Source: Erythrobacter sp.
GTDB lineage: Bacteria > Pseudomonadota > Alphaproteobacteria > Sphingomonadales > Sphingomonadaceae
Assembly: GCA_003483125.1 (NCBI GenBank)
Contig: DMWU01000030.1
Coordinates: forward strand, 15,104-23,608
Reading direction: 5' to 3'
Length of the DNA: 8,505 bases
This document shows positions 1 through 5,377 of the stretch, piece after piece (position 1 is the first letter of the stretch; each line of letters begins with the position of its first letter). The notes beneath the pieces were generated by a model. The model was given only the letters and a program-made list of their open reading frames with translations, did not search any database and was not told the origin of the DNA. The translations under genes and the position numbers were made by a program.

Positions 1-605
1 CTCCCTATATGCGCCAACTCGCGCGCGATGACGTGATTTTTGCGCTTGGTCCCGCTGGTACCGGCAAGACCTATCTCGCCGTTGCGCAGGCCGTCAGCCA
101 GCTCATTTCAGGCAGCGTGCAGCGCTTGATCCTTTCGCGTCCTGCGGTTGAAGCGGGAGAGCGGCTCGGCTTCCTGCCCGGCGATATGAAAGAGAAGGTC
201 GATCCCTACCTTCGCCCGCTCTACGACGCGCTTTATGATTGCATGCCGCCCGAACAGGTTGAGCGGCGCATTGCCAGTGGCGAGATCGAGATAGCACCCA
301 TCGCCTTTATGCGCGGACGCACGTTGGCGGACAGTTTCATTATCCTGGACGAGGCGCAGAATACGACGCGCGAACAGATGAAGATGTTCCTCACCCGTTT
401 TGGCCAGAACAGCCGAATGGTAATCTGTGGCGATCCCAAACAGGTCGATATTATCGGTGGCGATCGCCATTCGGGACTGGAGGACGCAGTCGGAAGGCTC
501 GAAGGGGTTGAAGGTATTGCCGTCTCTCGCTTCACCTCTGCCGACGTTGTGCGTCACCCCATCGTGGGCCGGATTGTCGAAGCCTATGAAGGCAAGTCGG
601 AGTAA
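1..605 (+). CDS. phoH: PhoH-family ATPase, 3' part (5' end outside window)
   Basis: Cytoplasmic P-loop ATPase of the PhoH/PhoL family, commonly encoded beside ybeY and thought to act in RNA metabolism; its exact substrate is not settled. The reading frame is open from the left edge (first full codon at base 3). The ATG at 9 is internal, because the Walker A motif GPAGTGKT (bases 48-71) follows at once, whereas family members carry roughly 100 or more residues before it. Also visible are the SRPAVEAGE segment, Walker B with the Asp-Glu pair in IILDEAQN (bases 339-362), and the downstream CGDPKQVD motif typical of PhoH. About 200 C-terminal residues are present and the C-terminus looks complete. 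The TAA stop abuts the ybeY start with no gap, so the two are very likely co-transcribed and translationally coupled. The family assignment is close to certain; the N-terminus cannot be judged. Confidence 0.96.
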   Translation, partial: PYMRQLARDDVIFALGPAGTGKTYLAVAQAVSQLISGSVQRLILSRPAVEAGERLGFLPGDMKEKVDPYLRPLYDALYDCMPPEQVERRIASGEIEIAPIAFMRGRTLADSFIILDEAQNTTREQMKMFLTRFGQNSRMVICGDPKQVDIIGGDRHSGLEDAVGRLEGVEGIAVSRFTSADVVRHPIVGRIVEAYEGKSE

Positions 606-1085
606 GTGCAGCTCGATATCGACATCGAGGATTGGCCTTCTGGCGAATGGGAGGAACTGGCTGAGCGTGTGGCGAACGCGGTCGCGGAGGTTGCACCCGA
701 CCTGGGAAATTCACGGCTCAACACCAGCATTCTCTTCACCAGCGATGAAGAGGTGCACGCGCTCAATCGCGAATGGCGTGATCGCGACAAGCCCACGAAC
801 GTGCTCTCCTTCCCCATGCTATCGCGAGAGCAATTGCTAGATCTAGCGCCTGATGGACCGCCTGAAATGCTGGGTGACATCGCGCTTGCCTATAAGACTT
901 GCGCATGCGAGGCAGATGAGAAAGGCGTCTCTTTGCAGGATCATGCAGCGCATCTGATTTTGCACGGCCTCCTGCATCTCGCTGGCCATGATCACGAGAT
1001 TTCAGACAAGGATGCACAGGCAATGGAGGCGCTCGAAATAGCAGCCCTTGCCAAACTGGGCATTGCAGACCCATATAAGGACTGA
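606..1085 (+). CDS. ybeY: Endoribonuclease YbeY (16S rRNA maturation factor)
   Basis: YbeY is a zinc-dependent single-strand endoribonuclease needed for 16S rRNA 3'-end maturation and ribosome quality control. The 159-residue product has the usual family length. The metal motif HGLLHLAGHDH covers residues 120-130, with the three expected ligands His120, His124 and His130; the residue before the final Asp-His is His where many homologues have Tyr. The upstream part contains the conserved segment DKPTNVLSFP (residues 61-70). The start is GTG at 606, directly after the phoH stop. A GGAG at 599-602, inside the last phoH codons, gives a rather short 3-base spacing, consistent with translational coupling. 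No better in-frame start is visible. The next gene, corC, begins 28 bases after the stop, fitting a phoH-ybeY-corC operon. Confidence 0.97.
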   Translation: MQLDIDIEDWPSGEWEELAERVANAVAEVAPDLGNSRLNTSILFTSDEEVHALNREWRDRDKPTNVLSFPMLSREQLLDLAPDGPPEMLGDIALAYKTCACEADEKGVSLQDHAAHLILHGLLHLAGHDHEISDKDAQAMEALEIAALAKLGIADPYKD

Positions 1086-1113
1086 GGTTAAAAGGAGTAA
1101 CCACAAGAGGGCC

Positions 1114-2055
1114 ATGCCCGAAATAGAAGATCCCGCCGGAGAGGCGGAGAGTAGCAGCGGGCTCTGGTCGAAGCTGGGGCCCGCGATCCGGAAATTCTTG
1201 AGGCTCGGGGACGGCGACCGTTCCCTGCGCGCCCAGCTCGAAGACGTGATTGACGAGCATGAGGATGAGAGCGGGCATACGCCAACGCCCGTTTCCACCA
1301 ATGGCGACCTGTCTTCGCTTGAACGGCAGATGCTGCGCAACGTGCTCCACTTCAGCGAGAATGATGCAGACGATGTTGCCGTTCCGCGCAGTGAGATTGT
1401 CGCGGTAGAAGCCTCTATCGACTGGGATGAACTGGTCGCTGCCTTTAGCGGCAACGGCCATTCGCGCATGCCCGTTTACCGCGAAACCTTGGATGACGTG
1501 ATCGGCATGATCCACATCAAGGACGTGTTTCCCTATCTCGCAGAGGGTAAGGATCCTCCGCGCGACTGGACCAAGCTTTTGCGCCAGCCACTGTTTGTGC
1601 CGCAAGTGCGCGGGGCGCTGGACGTGCTGGCCGATATGAGGGCAAAGCGCACCCACTTGGCGATCGTCCTCGACGAGTTTTCGGGTACTGACGGTATCAT
1701 CACGATCGAGGATTTGGTTGAAGAAATTGTCGGCGAAATCGAGGACGAGCACGATGATGCACCCAAGGAATTGATCAATGAAGTGCGCGAAGGCGTTTGG
1801 GAGTGCGATGCCCGTGCCGAGTTGGACGATGTCGCCAAGATTATCGATCCTCGTCTAGAAGAGGTCGAAGAGGCTGTCGATACACTAGGCGGGCTAACAT
1901 TCGTGTTGGCGGAACAGGTTCCCCCAGTAGGAACGACCGTGGAACACCCAAGTGGCTGGCGTATCGAGGTAACCGAAGGCGACGAGACCCATGTGAAGAG
2001 ATTGCGGCTACACTCTCCGAAGGTGAAAAAAAGGCAACAGAGTCGGGCAGTTTGA
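1114..2055 (+). CDS. corC: CorC/TlyC-family CBS-domain protein (hemolysin-like, ion homeostasis)
   Basis: The product is a 313-residue cytosolic CBS-pair protein of the CorC/HlyC type. Family members are linked to magnesium or cobalt efflux; the 'hemolysin' label is historical. An acidic linker comes first, then CBS 1 (about residues 89-145, starting near VPRSEIVAV), CBS 2 (about 155-210, with the hallmark TDGIITIEDLVEEIVGEIED), then a CorC_HlyC C-terminal domain (about 218-302) and a basic tail. There is no membrane-spanning DUF21 domain, so this is the short soluble form. ATG 1114 was chosen because residues upstream (open back to 1048) lie inside ybeY and do not look like CorC. AAGAGG lies 3 bases before this ATG, and a better AAAGGAG (1091-1097) lies 16 bases before it, so the true ribosome site is slightly uncertain. 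In many alphaproteobacteria lnt follows corC; here a LysR gene follows. Confidence 0.95.
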   Translation: MPEIEDPAGEAESSSGLWSKLGPAIRKFLRLGDGDRSLRAQLEDVIDEHEDESGHTPTPVSTNGDLSSLERQMLRNVLHFSENDADDVAVPRSEIVAVEASIDWDELVAAFSGNGHSRMPVYRETLDDVIGMIHIKDVFPYLAEGKDPPRDWTKLLRQPLFVPQVRGALDVLADMRAKRTHLAIVLDEFSGTDGIITIEDLVEEIVGEIEDEHDDAPKELINEVREGVWECDARAELDDVAKIIDPRLEEVEEAVDTLGGLTFVLAEQVPPVGTTVEHPSGWRIEVTEGDETHVKRLRLHSPKVKKRQQSRAV

Positions 2056-2073
2056 AAAAATTGGTTCGAATTC

Positions 2074-2104
2074 TTGCATCTGAAACAAGCTAAGGCTCTA
2101 TAAG
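2074..2104 (+). promoter_or_regulatory. Candidate promoter for the LysR gene, close to its ATG
   Basis: A TTGCAT (2074-2079) and a TATAAG (2099-2104) are separated by 19 bases; shifting the second box to CTATAA (2098-2103) gives 18. TATAAG matches five of six positions of the sigma-70 -10 consensus. Transcription from it would begin at about 2111-2112, on or next to the ATG of the LysR gene, which has no convincing Shine-Dalgarno sequence. If real, the mRNA is leaderless. The spacer is longer than ideal and there is no experimental support, so the call is tentative. Confidence 0.35.
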
Positions 2105-2111
2105 CCGGATT

Positions 2112-2996
2112 ATGCCGACCAGACGTCTTCCTCCCCTACGTGCCTTGGAGGCATTTGTACGCACAGTGCGGCTCGGTTCCGCTCGTGCCGCATCTGAAGA
2201 GATTGGTCTTAGTCCTTCGGCTCTTTCGCGCCGCATTGCCAATCTGGAAGATTTTGTTGGCAAGAAGCTGTTCACAAGATCGCGCCAGGCCATGCAGCTG
2301 ACCGATGAGGGACAGGCATTCTACGAGGCGGTAAACCCGCATCTTGAGGCGCTTGCGCGTGCGGTCGAAAGCCAGTCTGACAATCTCTCCCTTTTGCGCC
2401 TTCACCTGGGCGTGTTGCCTCTATTTGGCAGCCAGCGGCTGTTTCCGCGGCTCAGCGAATTGCGCAAGAGGCATCCGCTGCTTCATATCGACATAGATAC
2501 CGGCCCACATCTGGAAGATCGCGTCGGCGATACCCTTGATGCTGCGATCATCCTTTCGCGAGGACCGGATACCGACCTTCATGCAGTGCGGCTCGACCAC
2601 AATATGGTCCATGCAATTTGCAGTCATGAACTTGCCGATTCTCTGGGCGAGGAACTGGATGTTGAAAAGCTCTCCAAGCAGACTTTTCTTATCCATAACG
2701 AATTGCCCGTGAGCTTTGAGGCATGGAAGGACGCACTGGGTACTCGTGACCTGGAGCCGGCGGCTATTGACCATTACGATTCGGGGCAGTTGATGCTGGC
2801 CGCCGCGGCGCAAGGTCTTGGCATTGCAATTATGCATGACGATCACCTGCGGCGAGCGGAAGACAGCCGACTCACCGATCTTTACGGCGTCGAAGTCGAA
2901 AGCCCTTACAGCTACTGGTTCGTATGTAAGCCGACTGCACTTGAGCAGCGGCCCGTCCGGCTTTTTCACGATTGGCTGATCCGTGCGGGACTTTGA
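2112..2996 (+). CDS. LysR-family transcriptional regulator
   Basis: The 294-residue product has the normal LysR-type length. An N-terminal winged helix-turn-helix occupies about residues 5-64, with the typical recognition region around AASEEIGLSPSALSRRIANL and a following FTRSRQAMQLTDEGQ wing. A linker helix comes next, then a periplasmic-binding-protein-like effector domain (about 95-290). The opening RRLPPLRALEAF resembles GcvA-like LysR proteins, which fixes the start at ATG 2112. The region before this ATG lacks a Shine-Dalgarno sequence. The effector and target genes cannot be inferred: LysR regulators often control a divergent neighbour, but here the upstream gene is co-directional corC (56-base gap) and the downstream gene is convergent plsC. 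It occupies the position after corC where lnt is often found in alphaproteobacteria, suggesting a later arrival or a rearrangement junction (inference). Confidence 0.93.
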   Translation: MPTRRLPPLRALEAFVRTVRLGSARAASEEIGLSPSALSRRIANLEDFVGKKLFTRSRQAMQLTDEGQAFYEAVNPHLEALARAVESQSDNLSLLRLHLGVLPLFGSQRLFPRLSELRKRHPLLHIDIDTGPHLEDRVGDTLDAAIILSRGPDTDLHAVRLDHNMVHAICSHELADSLGEELDVEKLSKQTFLIHNELPVSFEAWKDALGTRDLEPAAIDHYDSGQLMLAAAAQGLGIAIMHDDHLRRAEDSRLTDLYGVEVESPYSYWFVCKPTALEQRPVRLFHDWLIRAGL

Positions 2997-3009
2997 ATCT
3001 TCCGTGTAG
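2997..3009. other. Very short convergent intergenic gap without a visible terminator
   Basis: Only 13 bases separate the LysR stop (plus strand) from the plsC stop (minus strand). I see no GC-rich hairpin followed by a T-run in either direction here or in the last codons of either gene. The two transcripts therefore probably overlap at their 3' ends or end by another mechanism. Confidence 0.6.
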
Positions 3010-3897
3010 TTACTCGATCGGGAAGTTCTTCTCCGGAGGATCGTACCGCACGGGCGCGACTGAGTATTTGAACTCACGTAAAGGCTTCCGCAAAATATCG
3101 ATCAACTTGGCTTCAATCCGCTTGCGCGCCTCTGCACCGATTTCCTTACGGCCCATAATCTCACCAGGGCTGAACGGCTCGAGAAAATAGATTTTGAGGT
3201 TGTACCTTCCCCGATGCGACAGCACTCGCTTAGCGTTGTTCTCGCCGCCTTCTTCGCCGACCCAGCCTATCCATTCCGCGTCTTCGCCATAGTCCAAGAC
3301 GACTGGCTGCACGAATACGCCGGGGGGCGGCGGCTCGAGAACGCGCAGCATGCTGGTTTTGAATGGCAACAGGGATTGCCCATCGGTCGTCGTGCCCTCT
3401 GGGAAAACCGTAACCGACCAATTATCTTCCAATGCTTCGCGCAGGGCATTGATTTGTCCCGCAACGCCCAAGCGGTTTTCCCGCTTTACAAAGACGGTTC
3501 GATTGAGGCTGGCGAGCCAGCCGACTATCGGGACCTCGGACAACTCAGCCTTTGAAACAAATGCGGTCCCGCTCGCGCCACCAAGGGCAAGGATGTCGAT
3601 CCAGGATAGATGGTTGGCAATGAAGAATACGTCGCGCCGTAAGGGCGTGCCGATCACTTCTATGCGTGCACCACAAATACGCGCAGCGATGCCTAGGAAA
3701 ATCTTGGGGAAGGGCGAGCCATAGGCAAGCGAACGAAAAATGTAATGGAGCGGAACCAGAAAGACGAGCGCAAAAACCATCGCCCCCAATCGGAAGGCGA
3801 TTCGGAACCAGCCCGTCGGTGAAATTGGCGTAGTTTCACCACGAGCGGCAGCCTCGCGGCGCTCGGCATTAGTCTTCACGCGAGAGGCGGACGCCAT
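3010..3897 (-). CDS. plsC: 1-acyl-sn-glycerol-3-phosphate acyltransferase (PlsC/LPAAT family)
   Basis: This membrane-bound glycerolipid acyltransferase is predicted to transfer an acyl chain to lysophosphatidic acid, giving phosphatidic acid. The 295-residue product has a hydrophobic segment at about residues 34-55, then the four family motifs: NHLSWID with catalytic His96 and Asp101 (HX4D); the VGWLASLNRTVFVKRE region (126-140); FPEGT at 165-169; and VFVQPVV at 194-200. ATG 3897 overlaps the last 29 bases of fur and has GGA five bases upstream. A GTG at 3879 in the same frame is an alternative start. Residues further upstream are read from inside fur and look unlike PlsC. The overlap indicates a fur-plsC operon with coupled translation. 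Related acyltransferases acting on ornithine lipids share these motifs, so substrate specificity is inferred. Confidence 0.92.
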   Translation of the reverse strand: MASASRVKTNAERREAAARGETTPISPTGWFRIAFRLGAMVFALVFLVPLHYIFRSLAYGSPFPKIFLGIAARICGARIEVIGTPLRRDVFFIANHLSWIDILALGGASGTAFVSKAELSEVPIVGWLASLNRTVFVKRENRLGVAGQINALREALEDNWSVTVFPEGTTTDGQSLLPFKTSMLRVLEPPPPGVFVQPVVLDYGEDAEWIGWVGEEGGENNAKRVLSHRGRYNLKIYFLEPFSPGEIMGRKEIGAEARKRIEAKLIDILRKPLREFKYSVAPVRYDPPEKNFPIE

Positions 3898-4297
3898 AGA
3901 GTTCCATTCGGTGGTCGACCAGACGATATCCCAGCTTTTCGGCAATCTGGCGTTGTAGTGCTTCCAGCTCGGGGTCGACAAACTCGACCACCTTGCCTGT
4001 CTCGACGTCGATCAGGTGATCATGGTGTGCCTCGGGTGCAGCTTCATAGCGTGCCCGGCCATCCCCAAAATCATGGCGATCAAGAATACCAGCCTCTTCA
4101 AACAACCGCACGGTGCGATACACCGTAGCGATAGATATACCTGAATCTATTGCAGAGGCGCGCTCATGCAACTGCTCCACATCGGGATGGTCCTCGCTTT
4201 CTGAAAGTACGCGCGCGATCACGCGGCGCTGCTCAGTGATGCGCAGGCCCTTATCGGCACATAATTGTTCGAGATCTATTTTCTGCTGCAAGACCAT
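3869..4297 (-). CDS. fur: Fur/Mur-type ferric (or manganese) uptake regulator
   Basis: This is a cytoplasmic metal-responsive repressor of the Fur family. The 142-residue product has an N-terminal winged helix (about 5-82, including DHPDVEQLHERA and the recognition stretch ISIATVYRTVRLFEEAGIL) and a C-terminal dimerisation domain with HHDHLIDVETGKVVEF (91-106) and the later VDH (127-129). The CxxC pairs that bind structural zinc in E. coli-type Fur are absent: the only cysteine is Cys13. This is the pattern of alphaproteobacterial Fur/Mur proteins, some of which sense manganese, so the metal is uncertain. ATG 4297 is used here. A TTG at 4291 would give a start resembling related proteins (MQQKIDLEQL) with GGAG six bases upstream, whereas the same GGAG touches ATG 4297, so TTG may be the true start. 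The frame extends to a TTG at 4348, but that codon lies in the -35 box of the likely promoter. plsC overlaps the 3' end. Confidence 0.93.
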   Translation of the reverse strand: MVLQQKIDLEQLCADKGLRITEQRRVIARVLSESEDHPDVEQLHERASAIDSGISIATVYRTVRLFEEAGILDRHDFGDGRARYEAAPEAHHDHLIDVETGKVVEFVDPELEALQRQIAEKLGYRLVDHRMELYGVRLSRED

Positions 4298-4319
4298 CTC
4301 CGCTTGAAATGCACGATCA

Positions 4320-4348
4320 ATAATAATGAGGCCGTGCGCTGTTCTCAA
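4320..4348 (-). promoter_or_regulatory. Near-consensus sigma-70 promoter for fur-plsC
   Basis: Reading the minus strand, TTGAGA (4348-4343) and TATTAT (4325-4320) are separated by exactly 17 bases. Each box matches five of six consensus positions. The predicted transcription start is near 4313, giving a short leader of roughly 15-22 bases before the fur start. The promoter sits in the 66-base gap between mucR and fur, so fur-plsC can be expressed independently of the upstream genes. It was assigned by eye, without experimental data. Confidence 0.65.
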
Positions 4349-4363
4349 GTTATCGGGCGGAAA

Positions 4364-4804
4364 TCAGCCCGCTTTTTTCTTTCTGCCGCGACGCTGGCCC
4401 GGCTTTCTTCCTAAGCCGATCTTCTTGGCCAAGTCACGCCTCGTCTCCGCATAGGCTGGTGCCACAAAGGGATAATCCGGCCCAAGCTCCCAACGCCTGC
4501 GATAATCATCGGGCGTCATCCCGTGCTCGGTCGAAAGATGCCGCTTGAGCATTTTCATCTTCTTGCCGCAATCGAGGCAAACAATGTGTGTTCGTTTGAT
4601 CGAAGAGCGGACCGAAACCGCAGGATCAGGCCGCGGTTTATTTTCACCAGGTTCGCTTCCGAGCGACGATAGCGCGGCAAATACGTTATTGATCAGGGTT
4701 GGCACCTCATCCACGCTCACGCCATTATTGCTGACATGCGCGGCGACGATGTCTGAAGTGAGAGTGATCAACGTCTCCTTCATATCTGTTTCGATGTCTT
4801 CCAT
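4364..4804 (-). CDS. mucR: Ros/MucR-family zinc-finger transcriptional regulator
   Basis: MucR/Ros proteins are alphaproteobacterial DNA-binding proteins that act as global, nucleoid-like silencers of AT-rich promoters, affecting exopolysaccharide, motility, cell cycle or virulence depending on the species. The 146-residue product has the family layout: an N-terminal oligomerisation region (about 9-47, with IVAAHVSNN), a variable linker, the prokaryotic Cys2His2 finger Cys76-x2-Cys79-x9-His89-x4-His94, the conserved MTPDDYRRRWELGPDYPFVAP, and a lysine/arginine-rich tail (about 133-145). Cysteine and histidine spacing agrees with Ros. ATG 4804 has AAGGA (plus-strand 4809-4813) four bases upstream, which decides the start over the in-frame Met8. 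The gene lies between rimI and fur with 108 bases upstream and 66 downstream, so it probably has its own promoter. Its targets are unknown. Confidence 0.95.
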   Translation of the reverse strand: MEDIETDMKETLITLTSDIVAAHVSNNGVSVDEVPTLINNVFAALSSLGSEPGENKPRPDPAVSVRSSIKRTHIVCLDCGKKMKMLKRHLSTEHGMTPDDYRRRWELGPDYPFVAPAYAETRRDLAKKIGLGRKPGQRRGRKKKAG

Positions 4805-4912
4805 GAGTTCCTTGGCTCATTGCAGCGGATTCTTCCGCTTCTTTTGCTTTGTTATTTAGATGAGGCGTAAACAAGCAATTCGAGAAAGTCGACTTGTTAC
4901 AATTACTAATAG
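4805..4912 (-). promoter_or_regulatory. AT-rich mucR upstream region with hairpin and palindrome
   Basis: The 108 bases between rimI and mucR are more AT-rich than the surrounding genes. They contain a perfect 10-base palindrome AAGTCGACTT (4886-4895) and, nearer the gene, a perfect 6-bp inverted repeat AGCGGA/TCCGCT with a 4-base loop (4824-4839), about 20 bases before the mucR ATG. A GATTC (a GANTC, the CcrM methylation sequence) lies at 4828-4832 in that repeat. No strong -35/-10 pair was found; a weak -10-like TAAATA lies about 48-54 bases before the ATG. MucR proteins commonly autoregulate at AT-rich sites, so an operator here is plausible but unproven. Confidence 0.45.
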
Positions 4913-5377
4913 CTATTGATTGGACAATGCAAAAGTAATCGCATCTAATTGTTCACCATTTTCAGTACGATAGTAGTTTTTACGTCGTCCAATCGGTTCG
5001 AACCCCATTTTGCGGTAGAGTTTCTCAGCCGGATTGTTCGCTCGCATTTCAAGGAAGATCTTTGCGATGCCACGCTCACGTGCATTGGCTGTAAGCAATG
5101 CGATGAGCCTTCGGCCAAGGCCTTTGCCGCGAAAATCCGGATGCACGGCAATCAGCAGCAATTCCTCTTCATCGGCCGCACTTCGGGTCAATATGAAACC
5201 TGCGCTTCGGATCTGATGCTCAGGGAGAATTTCTCGACCCTTTTCATCGATAACAACCGCACCGGTGTTTGGCATCACCAGTGCGTCAAGCACTTGGCGC
5301 CGCGTCCACCTCTCCCCCCAATATGGGTCGAAGGCGGCATCCATCACCGACATGATATGATCAATCTGATCCATCAT
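4913..5377 (-). CDS. rimI: Ribosomal-protein-alanine N-acetyltransferase RimI (GNAT family)
   Basis: This GNAT acetyltransferase is predicted to acetylate the N-terminal alanine of ribosomal protein S18 using acetyl-CoA. In the 154-residue product, the acetyl-CoA pyrophosphate loop RGKGLG is at 83-88 after the beta strand LLLIAVHPDF, and the C-terminal RimI motif includes FLEMR (108-112), LYRKMGF (120-126) and RRKNYY (131-136). Glu110 and Tyr121 correspond in position to the catalytic pair of E. coli RimI. The segment between them seems one residue shorter than in that protein, a minor oddity. ATG 5377 forms an ATGA overlap with the tsaB stop, the classic sign of translational coupling. The frame extends upstream to a TTG at 5410, but those residues lie within tsaB and are unlike RimI. 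The tsaB-rimI pairing is a widely conserved arrangement and supports the assignment. Confidence 0.93.
   Translation of the reverse strand: MMDQIDHIMSVMDAAFDPYWGERWTRRQVLDALVMPNTGAVVIDEKGREILPEHQIRSAGFILTRSAADEEELLLIAVHPDFRGKGLGRRLIALLTANARERGIAKIFLEMRANNPAEKLYRKMGFEPIGRRKNYYRTENGEQLDAITFALSNQ

Noticed and set aside
763..1752. A 329-residue open frame on the minus strand across ybeY and corC.
   Set aside because: It is antisense to two clearly recognised genes, shows no recognisable domain, and is explained by codon bias in GC-rich coding DNA.
3033..3040. CTCCGGAG palindrome inside the end of plsC, near the convergent junction.
   Set aside because: It is eight bases, lies within coding sequence and has no adjacent T-run, so it is not a credible terminator or operator.
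4354..4378. CGGGC/GCCCG stem with an 8-base loop followed by six Ts on the plus strand, resembling an intrinsic terminator.
   Set aside because: No plus-strand gene lies upstream, and the T-run is the complement of lysine codons at the end of mucR. On the minus strand the stem is not followed by a T-run, so it cannot terminate mucR. The stem is only 5 bp.
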